From the NCBI RefSeq assembly GCF_000747525.1, contig NZ_CP009278.1, positions 3,844,001 through 3,908,000 of the forward strand: a stretch of 64,000 bases of DNA, in the 5' to 3' direction. Source of the stretch: Sphingobacterium sp. ML3W (GTDB lineage Bacteria > Bacteroidota > Bacteroidia > Sphingobacteriales > Sphingobacteriaceae). The position numbers were made by a program, and so were the translations under genes. Shown here piece after piece: positions 1 to 10,236 of the stretch (position 1 is the first letter of the stretch; each line of letters opens with the position of its first letter). The notes beneath the pieces were generated by a model. The model was not told where the DNA came from. It made no database searches and saw nothing but the letters and a program-made list of their open reading frames with translations.

Positions 1-1
1 T

Positions 2-202
2 GATAAGTCTGGAAAAGAAATTATGAGTTTCCCGGTGACTGTAGGTGCTATTGGGCTGATATTCGCACCAATATTTGCTGCTATTGGTGCTATGGCAGCA
101 CTATTAACAGAGTGCAAAATAACCGTTGAAAGAAAAGTAAAGGATACGGATGACCACGATCAAAACGCGGACGATACATCACAAAATATTGAAGTAAAAT
201 AA
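2..202 (+). CDS. DUF4342 domain protein, C-terminal part (5' cut by window edge)
   Basis: An open frame enters from the window edge and stops with TAA at 200-202, giving the last 66 residues. They read as a short polar stretch, then PVTVGAIGLIFAPIFAAIGA (a hydrophobic Gly/Ala segment that could span a membrane), a conserved-looking ECKITVER, and an acidic tail rich in Asp, Asn and Gln. The pattern of a small hydrophobic Gly/Ala segment followed by a (C/T)-I-x-VER motif is that of DUF4342 proteins, whose function is not known. The N-terminus, usually a short helical region, is outside the window. A strong hairpin terminator follows at once. Confidence 0.7.
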   Translation, partial: DKSGKEIMSFPVTVGAIGLIFAPIFAAIGAMAALLTECKITVERKVKDTDDHDQNADDTSQNIEVK

Positions 203-212
203 TTTCGATACT

Positions 213-238
213 AAAGGGAGAAACTGCATTCTCCCTTT
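213..238 (+). terminator. Rho-independent terminator after DUF4342 gene
   Basis: A perfect 10-bp stem (AAAGGGAGAA with TTCTCCCTTT, arms 213-222 and 229-238) closes a 6-nt loop. The right arm ends in four T. It lies 11 nt after the stop codon and may also stop transcripts of the convergent gene on the minus strand. Confidence 0.8.
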
Positions 239-247
239 TGCATATTG

Positions 248-679
248 CTAACTAAGTACGGTATCCCTTACCTCGACTTGTTTCCAATATTTACTATATT
301 GATCAATCCCCGCCAAATGATCAGGATGTACTTCATATGCTGTTATCGCTTCTAGACTTGAAAAGGTTAACATCACGTGGTACGAAAATGAATTATCAAC
401 CACGTCTCTTGCATTAGTACCTGCAGGTTTACCAATATGGCAAGATTCTACGCCTGGTACTTTTTTTAAAATCTCAAAAAAGTTTAAAAAGTCTTTTTCT
501 TCTTTTTCCTGAATACCATCTTTTAGCCAGAAATATACACTGTGAAAGATATACCCTGCCTTAAATCCATCGCTTGTTTCCATATTTTTAATTTCTTTTT
601 CTGTATTTGCACATGAGGCTAAAACTGTTCCTGCAGCGCCCGCAAGCACCAATGATTTTAAAAATTTTTTACGTTCCAT
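248..679 (-). CDS. Exported Dabb (stress-responsive A/B barrel) domain lipoprotein
   Basis: 143 residues. The N-terminus has a basic RKK, a hydrophobic Ala/Gly/Leu stretch and the lipobox-like LASC with Cys23, so it is probably a lipoprotein. It resembles a Tat-type leader but lacks the twin arginine. After a linker, residues about 42-140 match the Dabb fold: HSVYFWLKDG at the first strand, then a helix, GVESCHIGKP, SFSYHVMLTF and a C-terminal HPDHLAG segment. Dabb proteins form dimeric ferredoxin-like barrels; their role is often unknown and the export signal is common in Bacteroidota. The gene stands alone, convergent with the DUF4342 gene and divergent from tamB. The family is clear, the function is not. 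Confidence 0.8.
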   Translation of the reverse strand: MERKKFLKSLVLAGAAGTVLASCANTEKEIKNMETSDGFKAGYIFHSVYFWLKDGIQEKEEKDFLNFFEILKKVPGVESCHIGKPAGTNARDVVDNSFSYHVMLTFSSLEAITAYEVHPDHLAGIDQYSKYWKQVEVRDTVLS

Positions 680-964
680 TATTTTATAATTGATCTATCT
701 AAGATACATAGAAAAAAACAGATGGACAATCTTAAATTCATGGTAAACAATACAGGGTATTTTATAGAAATAAGGCATTATTTTTGATTAATATCCTTAA
801 CATTGCAAATATATTTCTCTATAAGCAGTTATCAGGGAAAAACTTAAACATTCACATCCCTTCTAAAGGTAAGCGTAGCGTTATTAGGAATAAAAGTATA
901 AACATATTTACTTGTTTTACGTTATCATATTAAATTAAGGGTTCATAAAAGACTAATACATATT

Positions 965-3900
965 TTGAATAAATTTAGCCGTATCGCATTAAAGACCCTA
1001 TTATGGATTGTTGGATCTGTAATCGGACTTCTACTTCTAATTATTTTTTTAATTCGACTTCCTTCCGTGCAAAATTATATTGCAGGAAAAGTGACTAGCT
1101 ATGTAGAAGGGAAAATTGGCACTCCCTTCCATATCGGAAGTATCAATATCGAATTTCCTAAAAAACTAGTTCTTGAAAACATCTACCTTGAAGACCAATC
1201 AAGAGATACATTAGTGGCTGGCGAAGCAATTAAAGTCGATATCAATATGATGAAATTGCTGAACAACACCGTGGAGATCCAACAATTGGAAGCGACAGGT
1301 ATTACGGCAAAAATTCGTCGTTCTCTCCCAGATAGTAGCTTTAACTTCGACTATATTATCAAAGCATTTGCTGGTCCTGAAAATAAGGATACCAAGACCG
1401 ATACCTCTTCTGCAATGGTTTTCAATATGGACAAGGTACTCTTCGAGCGTTTCCATATTGTCTATGCAGATGATGTAATTGGCACCAGTGCTGATGTCTA
1501 TTTGAAACATTTCAATACACGAATCAAAAAATTTGATTTGACTAAAAACATGGCTTTTGATTTACCAAAAATCAATATTGATGGACTTAATGCTGTTGTG
1601 ACACAATGGAATCCCGTACAAGAAGGAACGGCACCCAGTGTTGAAGATTTTGGTATTACAGATTCTACTGCTATCGTCACATCGCTATTACCCGATATTG
1701 GAATCAATACTGCTGACTTAAAAAATATCAATGTTCGATATGAAGATAAATCATCCAAACTAAAAACAAAGTTTGCTATACAAAAATTATATGCGGAAAT
1801 CAACAGTATCGACCTTAATAAAGAACATGTTGCTATTGAAAAAATAAACCTTGACGGCTCCGATGCAGAGGTGTTATTTGACAAAATCGCACAAGTTACT
1901 AAACCAGTAACGGAAAAAAACACAGTCTCTACTCCTAGCAAAATCAATTGGGTCGTATCCGTTAAAGATATCAATATCAATGATACACACGTTTGGTATA
2001 AAGATGACAATCAAGCACGGATGAAAGGCTTCGATTACTTCAATATAAAAATACCTGCTATCAATACATCGATGAACGACCTATATTATAGTGCTGATTC
2101 GATAAGTGGTTCTCTAAAGTCCTTAACTGCCAAAGACCACTCAGGTTTCGAAATCAAAGGCCTAAAAGCTGATTTCATTTATACCAATACAGGTGCTGAG
2201 ATAAAAAACCTATATGCAGCAACCCAAAACACCTTATTGCAAGATTATATCAAAATAACTTACCCATCTTTAGAAGCCATATCGGAAAATCCAGCATTGC
2301 TTGCTGTAAATGCCAATATAAAAAAGAGTCACATCGATATGCGTGATATTTATTATTTCGCACCTTTCTTGGATACCATGGAGGTTATGCAGCCATTAAT
2401 GAATAAAAAATTCAATATTGATGGTAAAATAATTGGTAAGCTTAATGATTTAAACATTCCAAATTTAGATTTCAGCACATTATCAAATACAAAAATACTG
2501 GCCAGTGCAAGGATAAAAGGTCTACCTGATGTAGATAAAATGACGATAGACCTGCAACTCAAGAAGTTCACAACCGGTCGTTCGGATATAGAGCAATTGG
2601 TTGCGAAATCCATGTTTCCTAAAGACTTAGAGCTTCCTAATGCGATTGGCTTAACCGGTACATTTAAAGGTGGGATGCAAGCTTTCAATACGAACCTCGC
2701 ATTAGTTACCGAAAAAGGAACCGCAAAAGTTAATGGTAATTTTGACATGTCCACTCGAGACACCACTTATGATGCCTTCGTATCGATCAGTGACTTTGAT
2801 ATAGGGAAAATATTGAAACAAGATTCGGTGTTAGGAATATTATCATTTGAAGCTAATTTAAAAGGACATGGACTCGACCTTAAAAAAGCTATGGCAAATG
2901 TTGATGGGAAGCTGATTCAGTTGGATGCACTAGGTTACCGTTATCAAAACATCGATATGAATGTAGAGGCTGATGCGGGAGATATCCATGCCAAGATTAA
3001 CAGCATCGACCCCAATATCAAATTCGATTTAAATGCTACTGCTGATATGCGAGACCGATATCCAAAGATAAATTTTGAATTAATGGTAGACAGCATCAAT
3101 CTTAAGAATCTACATTTAATGGACGATGATTTCCGTTATCATGGTAAAATAGTGGGTAATTTCGAAACTGCAGATCTTAACTATTTAAATGGAAAGGCTC
3201 ACATCATCAATTCATCTATTGCCTACAATAACGAACGCTACGTCTTAGATAGCATATCACTTATTGCACGTTCTGATAGCAGTAGAAACCTACTCATGTT
3301 ACAATCTGCTTTTCTTAATGCCCATTTGGTTGGAAAATATAAATTAATGGAACTAGGTTCGGCCATTCAAGATATTGCCCATGTATATTATCAACCTGGT
3401 GCCCCTGTTGTCATTCCAAAGTACGAAGACCAACAATTTGAATTTTCTGCGCAGTTGACAAGAACCAAATTTATAAAAGAGTTTCTACCTGATCTTACCG
3501 AGATGAAAGATATCACGCTAGATGGTATGTTTAACAGTAAAGATAAATTGATTCAGGCTAAATTAGAAGCTCCAAAAATTGTCTATGCGGGTACAGATAT
3601 TAATAGTGTTTCTTTCGATCTTACGACCGTCGATAGCACCATGTACTATTCAGCTCTTATCAATAAGATCAAAGTGAGTAACATCGAATTGATTAACACT
3701 GTATTCAGTGGTAAAGTCATCAAAAACAACTTAGACTTCGGTCTCTGGATTAAAGATAATAAAGACAAAGAACAATATCATTTAGGTGCCAATATGAAGG
3801 TTCACCATGGAGATTTCTTATTTAGCCTTCTTGAGGACGGTTTGATGTTAAACTATGAAAAATGGAAAGTAGACAGCACAAACGTGTTATCATTTGGTAA

Positions 3901-6241
3901 ATCGGGACTTCAAGCGCATAATTTCACTTTGGAAAACAACGGACAGTTATTAGAAATTAAATCGCAGGACACTGTTCTTAACTCTCCTATTGACTTGCTT
4001 TTCAAAAACTTTAGAATTGAAACGTTAAGTAAAATGATTGCTGCAGAAGATATGAACCTCGGAGGTGGTATTAATGGTCAGGCTACTATCTCTCGTTTGG
4101 AAAGTAATCCTGTATTCGTTTCAGATATTGGAATTGACAAATTTTATCTTGGGACGGATACAATTGGTAATGTAAACATTAAGGTCAATAACGAAAAGGA
4201 AAATACCTATGCGGCAAATGTCAGTATTACAGAAAATGGCAATAATGTGAGTTTAATTGGCGAGTTTATAAGTCCACCTAAGGGAGATGCTACTTTTAAT
4301 GCTGTGTTGAATATCGCTCCTTTAAAAATGCGTACCATACAAGCTTTTAGTTTCGGTTATTTAAAAGAATCTAAGGGCGACCTACAAGGAGAACTTAAAA
4401 TATCCGGGACAACTAACCGGCCAGTAATTGACGGAGACTTGAATTTCAACTCCGCAGAGTTTAACGTTGCCATGCTAAATGCATCATTCTTTATTGACAA
4501 TGAGAAAATCAGATTTAACAATAAAGGTATACTATTCTCAGATTTCAATGTTAAAGATAAAAAGGGAAATGTTGGTGCATTAAATGGAACTATACTAACC
4601 AGTAACTACTTGGATTATGATTTCAATCTGAATCTTAAAACTGATAATTTTGAGGTTGTTAATTCAACCCGTCAGGACAATGACTTATTCTTTGGTAAAA
4701 TGTATGTTTCATCGGATTTACGGATTCGTGGTACCTTAGATAAGCCTGTTGTCGATGGAAATATCAAAGTACAGGATAAAACTGATTTTGTTTTCATCAT
4801 GCCTAATGACGACCCAGGCATGGTTGAACGAAAAGGTGTTGTGGAGTTTGTAGATAAAAGTGATACCACAGCAACAAATGTCTTTGCACGGTTGGACTCT
4901 CTAACAACAACGAAATTAACGGGAATAGATGTTACTTTAAATTTACAAACTGACAAAAATGCAAAATTCAAAGTTATCATAGATGAAGGTTCGCAAGATG
5001 CTTTAAACATTCAAGGTGAAGCAGAGCTGAATGCAGGAATTGATGCCAGTAATAAAATAACAATGTCAGGGACATATACCGTAGATAAAGGAAGTTACTC
5101 CTTTTCATTCGGTCCCGTAAAACGTGAATTCTTATTCAAAGAAGGTAGTACCATTACTTGGGCAGGGGATCCACTGGATGCTCGAATGGATATTACCGCC
5201 GTATATAAAGTTAAAGCTCCTACTCTAGAATTGGTACAAACACAATTGGGCGCAGATAATTCAAACTTATATAAACAGCGTGTTCCATTTAACGTTAACT
5301 TATTGATTACAGAGCAGCTATTTGCTCCCAAATTAGGATTTGACATTGATTTGGATGAAAATAATGCTATTGTCTCACAAGATGTCGTGAGTAAGGTAAA
5401 CAATGCACTTTCACAACTTCGATCAGACCCCTCTGAGATGAATAAGCAGGTGTTCTCGCTAATTGTATTAGGGCGCTTCTTAGCTTCCAATCCATTTGAG
5501 AGCTTATCTGGTGGCGGTGGAGTCGAATCCATGGCTCGTAATAGCGTGAGTTCGTTGTTATCATCACAGTTAAATCGTCTAGCATCCGATTTAATTACAG
5601 GCGTTGAGTTAGATTTCAACCTACAATCTGAAGAAGACTTTACCACTGGAGTTGGCGAGACGAGAACGGATTTAAATATTGGGGTTTCCAAAATGTTGTT
5701 TAACGATCGCCTAAAAATCACCATTGGATCCAATTTTGAGGTGGAGGGTAATTCGAGACCTGGAGAACAGGCGGCTAATATCGCTGGTGATATTAGTTTA
5801 GATTACCAATTATCTCCTGATGGTCGATATTTTGCACGTGTGTATCGTAAAAATCAATACCAAGTGACATTACAAGGACAATATGTGGAGACAGGTATCG
5901 GTTTTATCATCAATATGAGTTATAATAAATTCAAAGAAATTTGGATGAATTCAAAAAAACTGAATGAATATAATACCCGAAGCAAAAGTTTCAGAAAACG
6001 CTTTGATGTTGAACGTATGGAAACCGACTCCGTTTATCGGGACAGTGTACGCTACGCAATCCGAGATAGTATGATGCGTGTTGATCCTGATAAATACAAG
6101 AAACGTATGTTAGATCGGGAACAAAAGCGCACAATTAAGAAAACAAGTACAGACAATAAAACAGATTCTACTGATCAAAAAGTAGATACCATAGAAGAAA
6201 AAGTGATTAGAAATGAAGAAAGGGAGAACAATGAAAAATAA
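965..6241 (+). CDS. tamB: Translocation and assembly module inner-membrane protein TamB
   Basis: 1758 residues. A single N-terminal membrane helix (about residues 8-31) anchors the protein in the inner membrane. It is followed by a very long periplasmic region rich in repeated beta-strand patterns, as in the AsmA/TamB lipid-transport superfamily, and a C-terminal TamB (DUF490) domain at about 1230-1660 that includes NPFESLSGGGG and the strand-rich end. A charged Lys/Glu/Asp tail of about 100 residues closes it. The start is TTG at 965: it is the only in-frame start that keeps the membrane anchor, since the next in-frame ATG is about 85 codons later. TamB spans the periplasm and works with an Omp85 partner in outer-membrane protein insertion or phospholipid transfer. 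The next gene is that partner and starts 11 nt before this stop codon, so the two are translationally coupled. Confidence 0.93.
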   Translation: MNKFSRIALKTLLWIVGSVIGLLLLIIFLIRLPSVQNYIAGKVTSYVEGKIGTPFHIGSINIEFPKKLVLENIYLEDQSRDTLVAGEAIKVDINMMKLLNNTVEIQQLEATGITAKIRRSLPDSSFNFDYIIKAFAGPENKDTKTDTSSAMVFNMDKVLFERFHIVYADDVIGTSADVYLKHFNTRIKKFDLTKNMAFDLPKINIDGLNAVVTQWNPVQEGTAPSVEDFGITDSTAIVTSLLPDIGINTADLKNINVRYEDKSSKLKTKFAIQKLYAEINSIDLNKEHVAIEKINLDGSDAEVLFDKIAQVTKPVTEKNTVSTPSKINWVVSVKDININDTHVWYKDDNQARMKGFDYFNIKIPAINTSMNDLYYSADSISGSLKSLTAKDHSGFEIKGLKADFIYTNTGAEIKNLYAATQNTLLQDYIKITYPSLEAISENPALLAVNANIKKSHIDMRDIYYFAPFLDTMEVMQPLMNKKFNIDGKIIGKLNDLNIPNLDFSTLSNTKILASARIKGLPDVDKMTIDLQLKKFTTGRSDIEQLVAKSMFPKDLELPNAIGLTGTFKGGMQAFNTNLALVTEKGTAKVNGNFDMSTRDTTYDAFVSISDFDIGKILKQDSVLGILSFEANLKGHGLDLKKAMANVDGKLIQLDALGYRYQNIDMNVEADAGDIHAKINSIDPNIKFDLNATADMRDRYPKINFELMVDSINLKNLHLMDDDFRYHGKIVGNFETADLNYLNGKAHIINSSIAYNNERYVLDSISLIARSDSSRNLLMLQSAFLNAHLVGKYKLMELGSAIQDIAHVYYQPGAPVVIPKYEDQQFEFSAQLTRTKFIKEFLPDLTEMKDITLDGMFNSKDKLIQAKLEAPKIVYAGTDINSVSFDLTTVDSTMYYSALINKIKVSNIELINTVFSGKVIKNNLDFGLWIKDNKDKEQYHLGANMKVHHGDFLFSLLEDGLMLNYEKWKVDSTNVLSFGKSGLQAHNFTLENNGQLLEIKSQDTVLNSPIDLLFKNFRIETLSKMIAAEDMNLGGGINGQATISRLESNPVFVSDIGIDKFYLGTDTIGNVNIKVNNEKENTYAANVSITENGNNVSLIGEFISPPKGDATFNAVLNIAPLKMRTIQAFSFGYLKESKGDLQGELKISGTTNRPVIDGDLNFNSAEFNVAMLNASFFIDNEKIRFNNKGILFSDFNVKDKKGNVGALNGTILTSNYLDYDFNLNLKTDNFEVVNSTRQDNDLFFGKMYVSSDLRIRGTLDKPVVDGNIKVQDKTDFVFIMPNDDPGMVERKGVVEFVDKSDTTATNVFARLDSLTTTKLTGIDVTLNLQTDKNAKFKVIIDEGSQDALNIQGEAELNAGIDASNKITMSGTYTVDKGSYSFSFGPVKREFLFKEGSTITWAGDPLDARMDITAVYKVKAPTLELVQTQLGADNSNLYKQRVPFNVNLLITEQLFAPKLGFDIDLDENNAIVSQDVVSKVNNALSQLRSDPSEMNKQVFSLIVLGRFLASNPFESLSGGGGVESMARNSVSSLLSSQLNRLASDLITGVELDFNLQSEEDFTTGVGETRTDLNIGVSKMLFNDRLKITIGSNFEVEGNSRPGEQAANIAGDISLDYQLSPDGRYFARVYRKNQYQVTLQGQYVETGIGFIINMSYNKFKEIWMNSKKLNEYNTRSKSFRKRFDVERMETDSVYRDSVRYAIRDSMMRVDPDKYKKRMLDREQKRTIKKTSTDNKTDSTDQKVDTIEEKVIRNEERENNEK

Positions 6242-8534
6242 CAATCAATTTATAGCACTAACCATTATGCTAGGGCTTTTCATTGCCTCTTGTTCGACCA
6301 CCAAAAACCTAAAAGAAGGTCAGTCTCTTTATGTCGATGGTCACGTTGACATTGAGTCGGATACGATACCTAAAGCACAGAAAGAAGCATTAGCAACCCA
6401 TCTAGAAGCAGTGCTTACACCACAACCAAATAAATCATTATTTGGTTGGCGTTATAAACTGGCTTTTAATAATATGGCCGGTGACTCTGTGGGGAAAAAT
6501 TTCATACGTCGACAATTAAAAAAGATGGGTGAAGAACCTGTTCTACTGAGTGATGTCAATAGAGAATATAATGAAAATCTGCTCCGAAATAGACTTGAAA
6601 ATATTGGTTTTTTCAATGCTGAGGTGAAATCAGATACAACGGTTAAGGATAAGGAAGCTACGATTCACTATATTGCTACCACCAATCTTATTTACCGCAT
6701 CAAAAGCGTCACGTTTTCTGTAGACAGCACAAAACAACTCGGGAGGGATATTCTCCAATCACGAGATAAATCCCTTTTAAAAGTGGGGAAACACTATAAC
6801 TTGGATGATATTATGAACGAGCGTGATCGTATCGATAATGAACTCAAAAATATAGGATATTACTATTTTAGCCCTGATTACATTTTAGTAGAAGTGGATA
6901 GTACCATTGGTGACCATAAAGTTGATTTATTTGTAACGATTAAGCCCGAAACACCTGCGATTGCGAAAGCTCCGTCGCAAATTAATAATATTTACATCTA
7001 TCCAAACTATACAGATGAAGGTACAGGTTACCAACGTGCACCACGTAATCCCCAATTATTTGACAGTTCTCTCTATTTTATTGACCCAAAAAACACCTTT
7101 AGAAAACCGGTTATAGCCAATCATATTTTCTTTAGAAAAGGGGATCGCTATAATCGAGGAGCGCATAACAAAACCATTAGCCATTTGGTTAATCTCAACA
7201 GTTTTAAATTTGTAAAGAACAATTTTGTCGATAGCAAGGAGGTCAAAAATGGTCTAGATGTGTATTACTACCTGACACCTCTTCCGAAGAAATCAATCCG
7301 TGTTGAATTATTGGGTAAAATGGCTTCTGTCTACAATGGTTCAGAGCTGAATGTTAACTGGCAACTTCGTAATGCCTTTAAAGGAGCCGAATTACTAAGT
7401 CTCAATGTCTTCGGAGGATATGAGACCCAAACAGGTGGAAGTGTCAGCCTTAATTCAAGCTACTACCGCTATGGTGCCGATCTTACATTGACTTTCCCTC
7501 GCATTTTGTCGCCCTTTAAGATTGACCCGAGCCGTAGATTTATTCCGAAAACTTATATCAAGACAGGTTTTGAATTTCTAAATAGAACAAAGGCTTATAC
7601 CCTACGTTCACTTACATTGGACTACGGTTATATTTGGCAAGAGTCAGAAGAAAAACAACATGATTTGGGTTTAATCGAGATCACTTATGTTCAACCGAGC
7701 CGTATCTCGGACGAATATAAAGCTCAAATGGATACTGTACCAACGCTGAAACACGCGATTGAACCACAATTTACGATTGGACCCAATTACAATTTCACAT
7801 TATCCAACACGATGAACAAAAATCTAAAGAACACCTTTTATTTTAAAGGTAATCTAGATTTATCAGGTAATGTAATCGGTTTAATTAAAGGTGCTAATTA
7901 TAAAGAGGGAAAAACATTTAAACTTTTTGACGCCTATTTCTCGCAATATATTAAGATAAGTGGAGACGGTAGGCACTACCTGAAACTGAGTGAAAATTCG
8001 CAACTTGCCTCCCGTGTTAGTTTGGGTCTCAGTTACTCGTATGGTAACTCTCGTGCCCTTCCCTACTTAAAACAATATTATGTAGGGGGACCAAATAGTA
8101 TTCGAGCCTTTGCAGCTCGAGCCATTGGACCTGGAACATTAAAGCCACAGAATATAGGAACTGATAAATTCTATGCAGACCAAACCGGAGATATCAAATT
8201 GGAACTAAATACAGAATACCGTGCTAAATTAGCAGGATTTGTACATTGGGCTGCATTCATTGATGCGGGTAACGTATGGCTTCAAAATACAGATGAAGAA
8301 AAGCCCGGTGCAAAATTCAGTAAAGACTTCTTAACAGAATTAGCTGTTGGAGGAGGTTTGGGACTAAGGTTTGACTTCACTTTCCTGATTCTTAGAACAG
8401 ATTTTGCAATACCTCTACGTGTGCCTTATTTAGAAAAAGGTGATCGATGGGTGATAAAAGATATCGATTTGGGAAGTAGAGCTTGGCGAAAAAACAACCT
8501 GATGTTCAATTTAGCTATCGGCTATCCATTCTAA
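6231..8534 (+). CDS. tamL: Omp85-family outer-membrane lipoprotein TamL (TamA-like, BamA superfamily)
   Basis: 767 residues from the ATG at 6231, which has a GGGAG stretch just upstream. Another ATG at 6213 would add six residues. A lipoprotein signal ends at IASC with Cys21, which sets the Bacteroidota TamL type apart from proteobacterial TamA. Residues about 25-420 hold POTRA-like modules and the rest is a beta barrel ending in Phe (GYPF), the usual C-terminal signature of outer-membrane proteins. The Omp85 lid-lock motif is visible as VGGPNSIRAF at about 618-627. It overlaps the tamB 3' end, so the two form an operon and very likely one envelope-spanning complex. A perfect terminator follows. 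Confidence 0.9.
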   Translation: MKNNNQFIALTIMLGLFIASCSTTKNLKEGQSLYVDGHVDIESDTIPKAQKEALATHLEAVLTPQPNKSLFGWRYKLAFNNMAGDSVGKNFIRRQLKKMGEEPVLLSDVNREYNENLLRNRLENIGFFNAEVKSDTTVKDKEATIHYIATTNLIYRIKSVTFSVDSTKQLGRDILQSRDKSLLKVGKHYNLDDIMNERDRIDNELKNIGYYYFSPDYILVEVDSTIGDHKVDLFVTIKPETPAIAKAPSQINNIYIYPNYTDEGTGYQRAPRNPQLFDSSLYFIDPKNTFRKPVIANHIFFRKGDRYNRGAHNKTISHLVNLNSFKFVKNNFVDSKEVKNGLDVYYYLTPLPKKSIRVELLGKMASVYNGSELNVNWQLRNAFKGAELLSLNVFGGYETQTGGSVSLNSSYYRYGADLTLTFPRILSPFKIDPSRRFIPKTYIKTGFEFLNRTKAYTLRSLTLDYGYIWQESEEKQHDLGLIEITYVQPSRISDEYKAQMDTVPTLKHAIEPQFTIGPNYNFTLSNTMNKNLKNTFYFKGNLDLSGNVIGLIKGANYKEGKTFKLFDAYFSQYIKISGDGRHYLKLSENSQLASRVSLGLSYSYGNSRALPYLKQYYVGGPNSIRAFAARAIGPGTLKPQNIGTDKFYADQTGDIKLELNTEYRAKLAGFVHWAAFIDAGNVWLQNTDEEKPGAKFSKDFLTELAVGGGLGLRFDFTFLILRTDFAIPLRVPYLEKGDRWVIKDIDLGSRAWRKNNLMFNLAIGYPF

Positions 8535-8567
8535 TAAAAAGGGAGAAACAATGTTTCTCCCTTTTTA
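8535..8567 (+). terminator. Terminator of the tamB-tamL operon
   Basis: A perfect 15-bp stem (8535-8549 with 8553-8567) closes a 3-nt loop, with GGGAG/CTCCC in the core and an A/T-run base. It starts directly after the tamL stop codon. Confidence 0.92.
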
Positions 8568-8660
8568 TTTTACTGTTTTTTTATATCACTTAATTGTATT
8601 CCTACAATTTATTAAGTAAATTAAACAAAATTAACGACGAGGACCAAAATTAATAAGCTT

Positions 8661-9599
8661 ATGAAAGTTACAATAGTTGGAGCGGGAGCGGTTGGAGCAA
8701 CAACAGCAGATAATTTAATAAGAAGAAACGTTGCCGAAGAAATCATCCTATTGGATATCAAAGAAGGTTTTGCAGAAGGCAAGGCACAGGATATGTCACA
8801 AACAGCTGCCTTATTGGGCTTCGACTCCAAGATAACAGGTGTTACCAGTGATTATAGTGCCACAGCAGGGTCTTCAGTTGCAGTTATTACCTCAGGAATT
8901 CCGCGAAAGCCAGGGATGACACGAGAGGAGTTAATAGGAACAAATGCCAATATTGTTAAAACAGTAGTCGATAATTTGGTAAAACATTCTCCAGATATCG
9001 TTATTGTTATTGTTTCCAACCCGATGGATACTATGACCTATCTGGCACTTAAAAGCTCTGGATTACCCAAAAATAGAATTATTGGTATGGGTGGAACATT
9101 AGATTCTGCACGATTTAAATACCAATTGAGTCAAAAATTAAATGCCTCAGCAAGTGACCTCAATGCTATCGTCATAGGTGGTCATGGTGATACTACGATG
9201 ATACCACTGATAAAACATGCGACTTGGAATAGCATAGCTGTGAGTGATTTTTTAACTGAAGCGGAACAAGATGAGGTCGTACAGAAAACCATGGTTGGCG
9301 GCGCAACATTAACATCCCTAATCGGTACATCAGCTTGGTATGCACCCGGAGCAGCCACTGCTGCTGTCGTGGAAAGCATTGTTAGAAACCAAAACAAACT
9401 GTTTACAGCAAGTGTGCTTTTGGAAGGAGAATTTGGTTTATCAGATATCACATTAGGCGTTCCAGTCATCATAAATAAAAATGGTTGGAATAAAATTGTA
9501 CCTTTGAATCTATCTGAAGAGGAAAAGCAAAAGTTACATAAAAGTGCCGATGCTGTCCGGAATATGAATAATGTACTAAAAGAAATTAACGTTTTATAA
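8661..9599 (+). CDS. mdh: Malate dehydrogenase (LDH-like, NAD-dependent)
   Basis: 312 residues, the usual length for the LDH-like MDH of Bacteroidota. It interconverts malate and oxaloacetate in the citric acid cycle. The Rossmann motif GAGAVG is at residues 7-12. Asp32, at the end of the second strand, points to NAD rather than NADP. The substrate loop reads IPRKPGM with Arg82, which marks malate rather than lactate specificity (lactate dehydrogenases have Gln at this place), and Arg88 follows. The catalytic His175 sits in GGHGD. The downstream AraC-type gene starts only 8 nt after the stop and is probably cotranscribed. Confidence 0.96.
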   Translation: MKVTIVGAGAVGATTADNLIRRNVAEEIILLDIKEGFAEGKAQDMSQTAALLGFDSKITGVTSDYSATAGSSVAVITSGIPRKPGMTREELIGTNANIVKTVVDNLVKHSPDIVIVIVSNPMDTMTYLALKSSGLPKNRIIGMGGTLDSARFKYQLSQKLNASASDLNAIVIGGHGDTTMIPLIKHATWNSIAVSDFLTEAEQDEVVQKTMVGGATLTSLIGTSAWYAPGAATAAVVESIVRNQNKLFTASVLLEGEFGLSDITLGVPVIINKNGWNKIVPLNLSEEEKQKLHKSADAVRNMNNVLKEINVL

Positions 9600-9607
9600 A
9601 AAATAAT

Positions 9608-10177
9608 ATGCAACTCTTTATAAAAAATATGGTCTGCAATAGATGTAAAATGGCTGTAGGAAATATATTTAAAGAGTTGCATATCTCCTATCATGACCTA
9701 CAATTAGGTGTAGTTACACTTGATTCGGATTTAAATTCAGAACAAAGGACTCAACTGCAGGAAAACCTTCATACTATCGGATTTGAATTAATCGACGATA
9801 AAAACACCCGTATTATTGAGAAAATAAAATTGTTGATTATCGACTATACTCGCCAACCTTATGATTTTTTAAATAAAAACCTTTCCGAGATATTGAGCAG
9901 TAACTTAAACGTTGAATACAGCTCTTTAAGCGCGCTCTTTTCTTCTGTCACCAGTATTAGTATCGAAAAATATGCGATAATTCAAAAAATAGAATATATT
10001 AAAGAATTATTGATATACGACGAACTTTCTTTAGCTGAGATAGCTGAAAAACTTAACTATTCGAGTACTGCCTACCTGAGCAATCAATTCAAAAAAAATA
10101 CAGGTTTGACTCCTACTCAATTTAAGAATCTAAGCGACCCTACAGCCTTGCGCCAAACCCTTGACCAAGTAAAATGA
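9608..10177 (+). CDS. AraC-type HTH regulator with CxxC (HMA-like) N-terminus
   Basis: 189 residues. The C-terminal region (about 95-185) carries an AraC/XylS helix-turn-helix pair: LSLAEIAEKLNYSSTAYLSN and then FKKNTGLTPTQFK, the standard end of the family. The N-terminus is unusual. Residues 1-70 begin MQLFIKNMVCNRCK with Cys10 and Cys13, and the strand pattern resembles a short heavy-metal-associated (HMA) fold instead of the cupin-type sensor common in AraC proteins. A metal- or redox-sensing regulator is an inference; no target is known. It lies 8 nt after mdh and 59 nt before the retropepsin-like gene on the same strand. Confidence 0.8.
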   Translation: MQLFIKNMVCNRCKMAVGNIFKELHISYHDLQLGVVTLDSDLNSEQRTQLQENLHTIGFELIDDKNTRIIEKIKLLIIDYTRQPYDFLNKNLSEILSSNLNVEYSSLSALFSSVTSISIEKYAIIQKIEYIKELLIYDELSLAEIAEKLNYSSTAYLSNQFKKNTGLTPTQFKNLSDPTALRQTLDQVK

Positions 10178-10236
10178 TTAATAAATAAATCGAGTTTCTC
10201 CTTTCAGAAAGAACATATTTTCTCTATGTTTGAAGC

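Noticed and set aside
1498..2010. Long minus-strand frame inside tamB (and similar ones at 2353-2766, 4672-5010, 5095-5733)
   Set aside because: They lie opposite a clear full-length tamB, have no recognisable motifs or start context, and are low-complexity Ser/Leu/Val translations typical of shadow frames.
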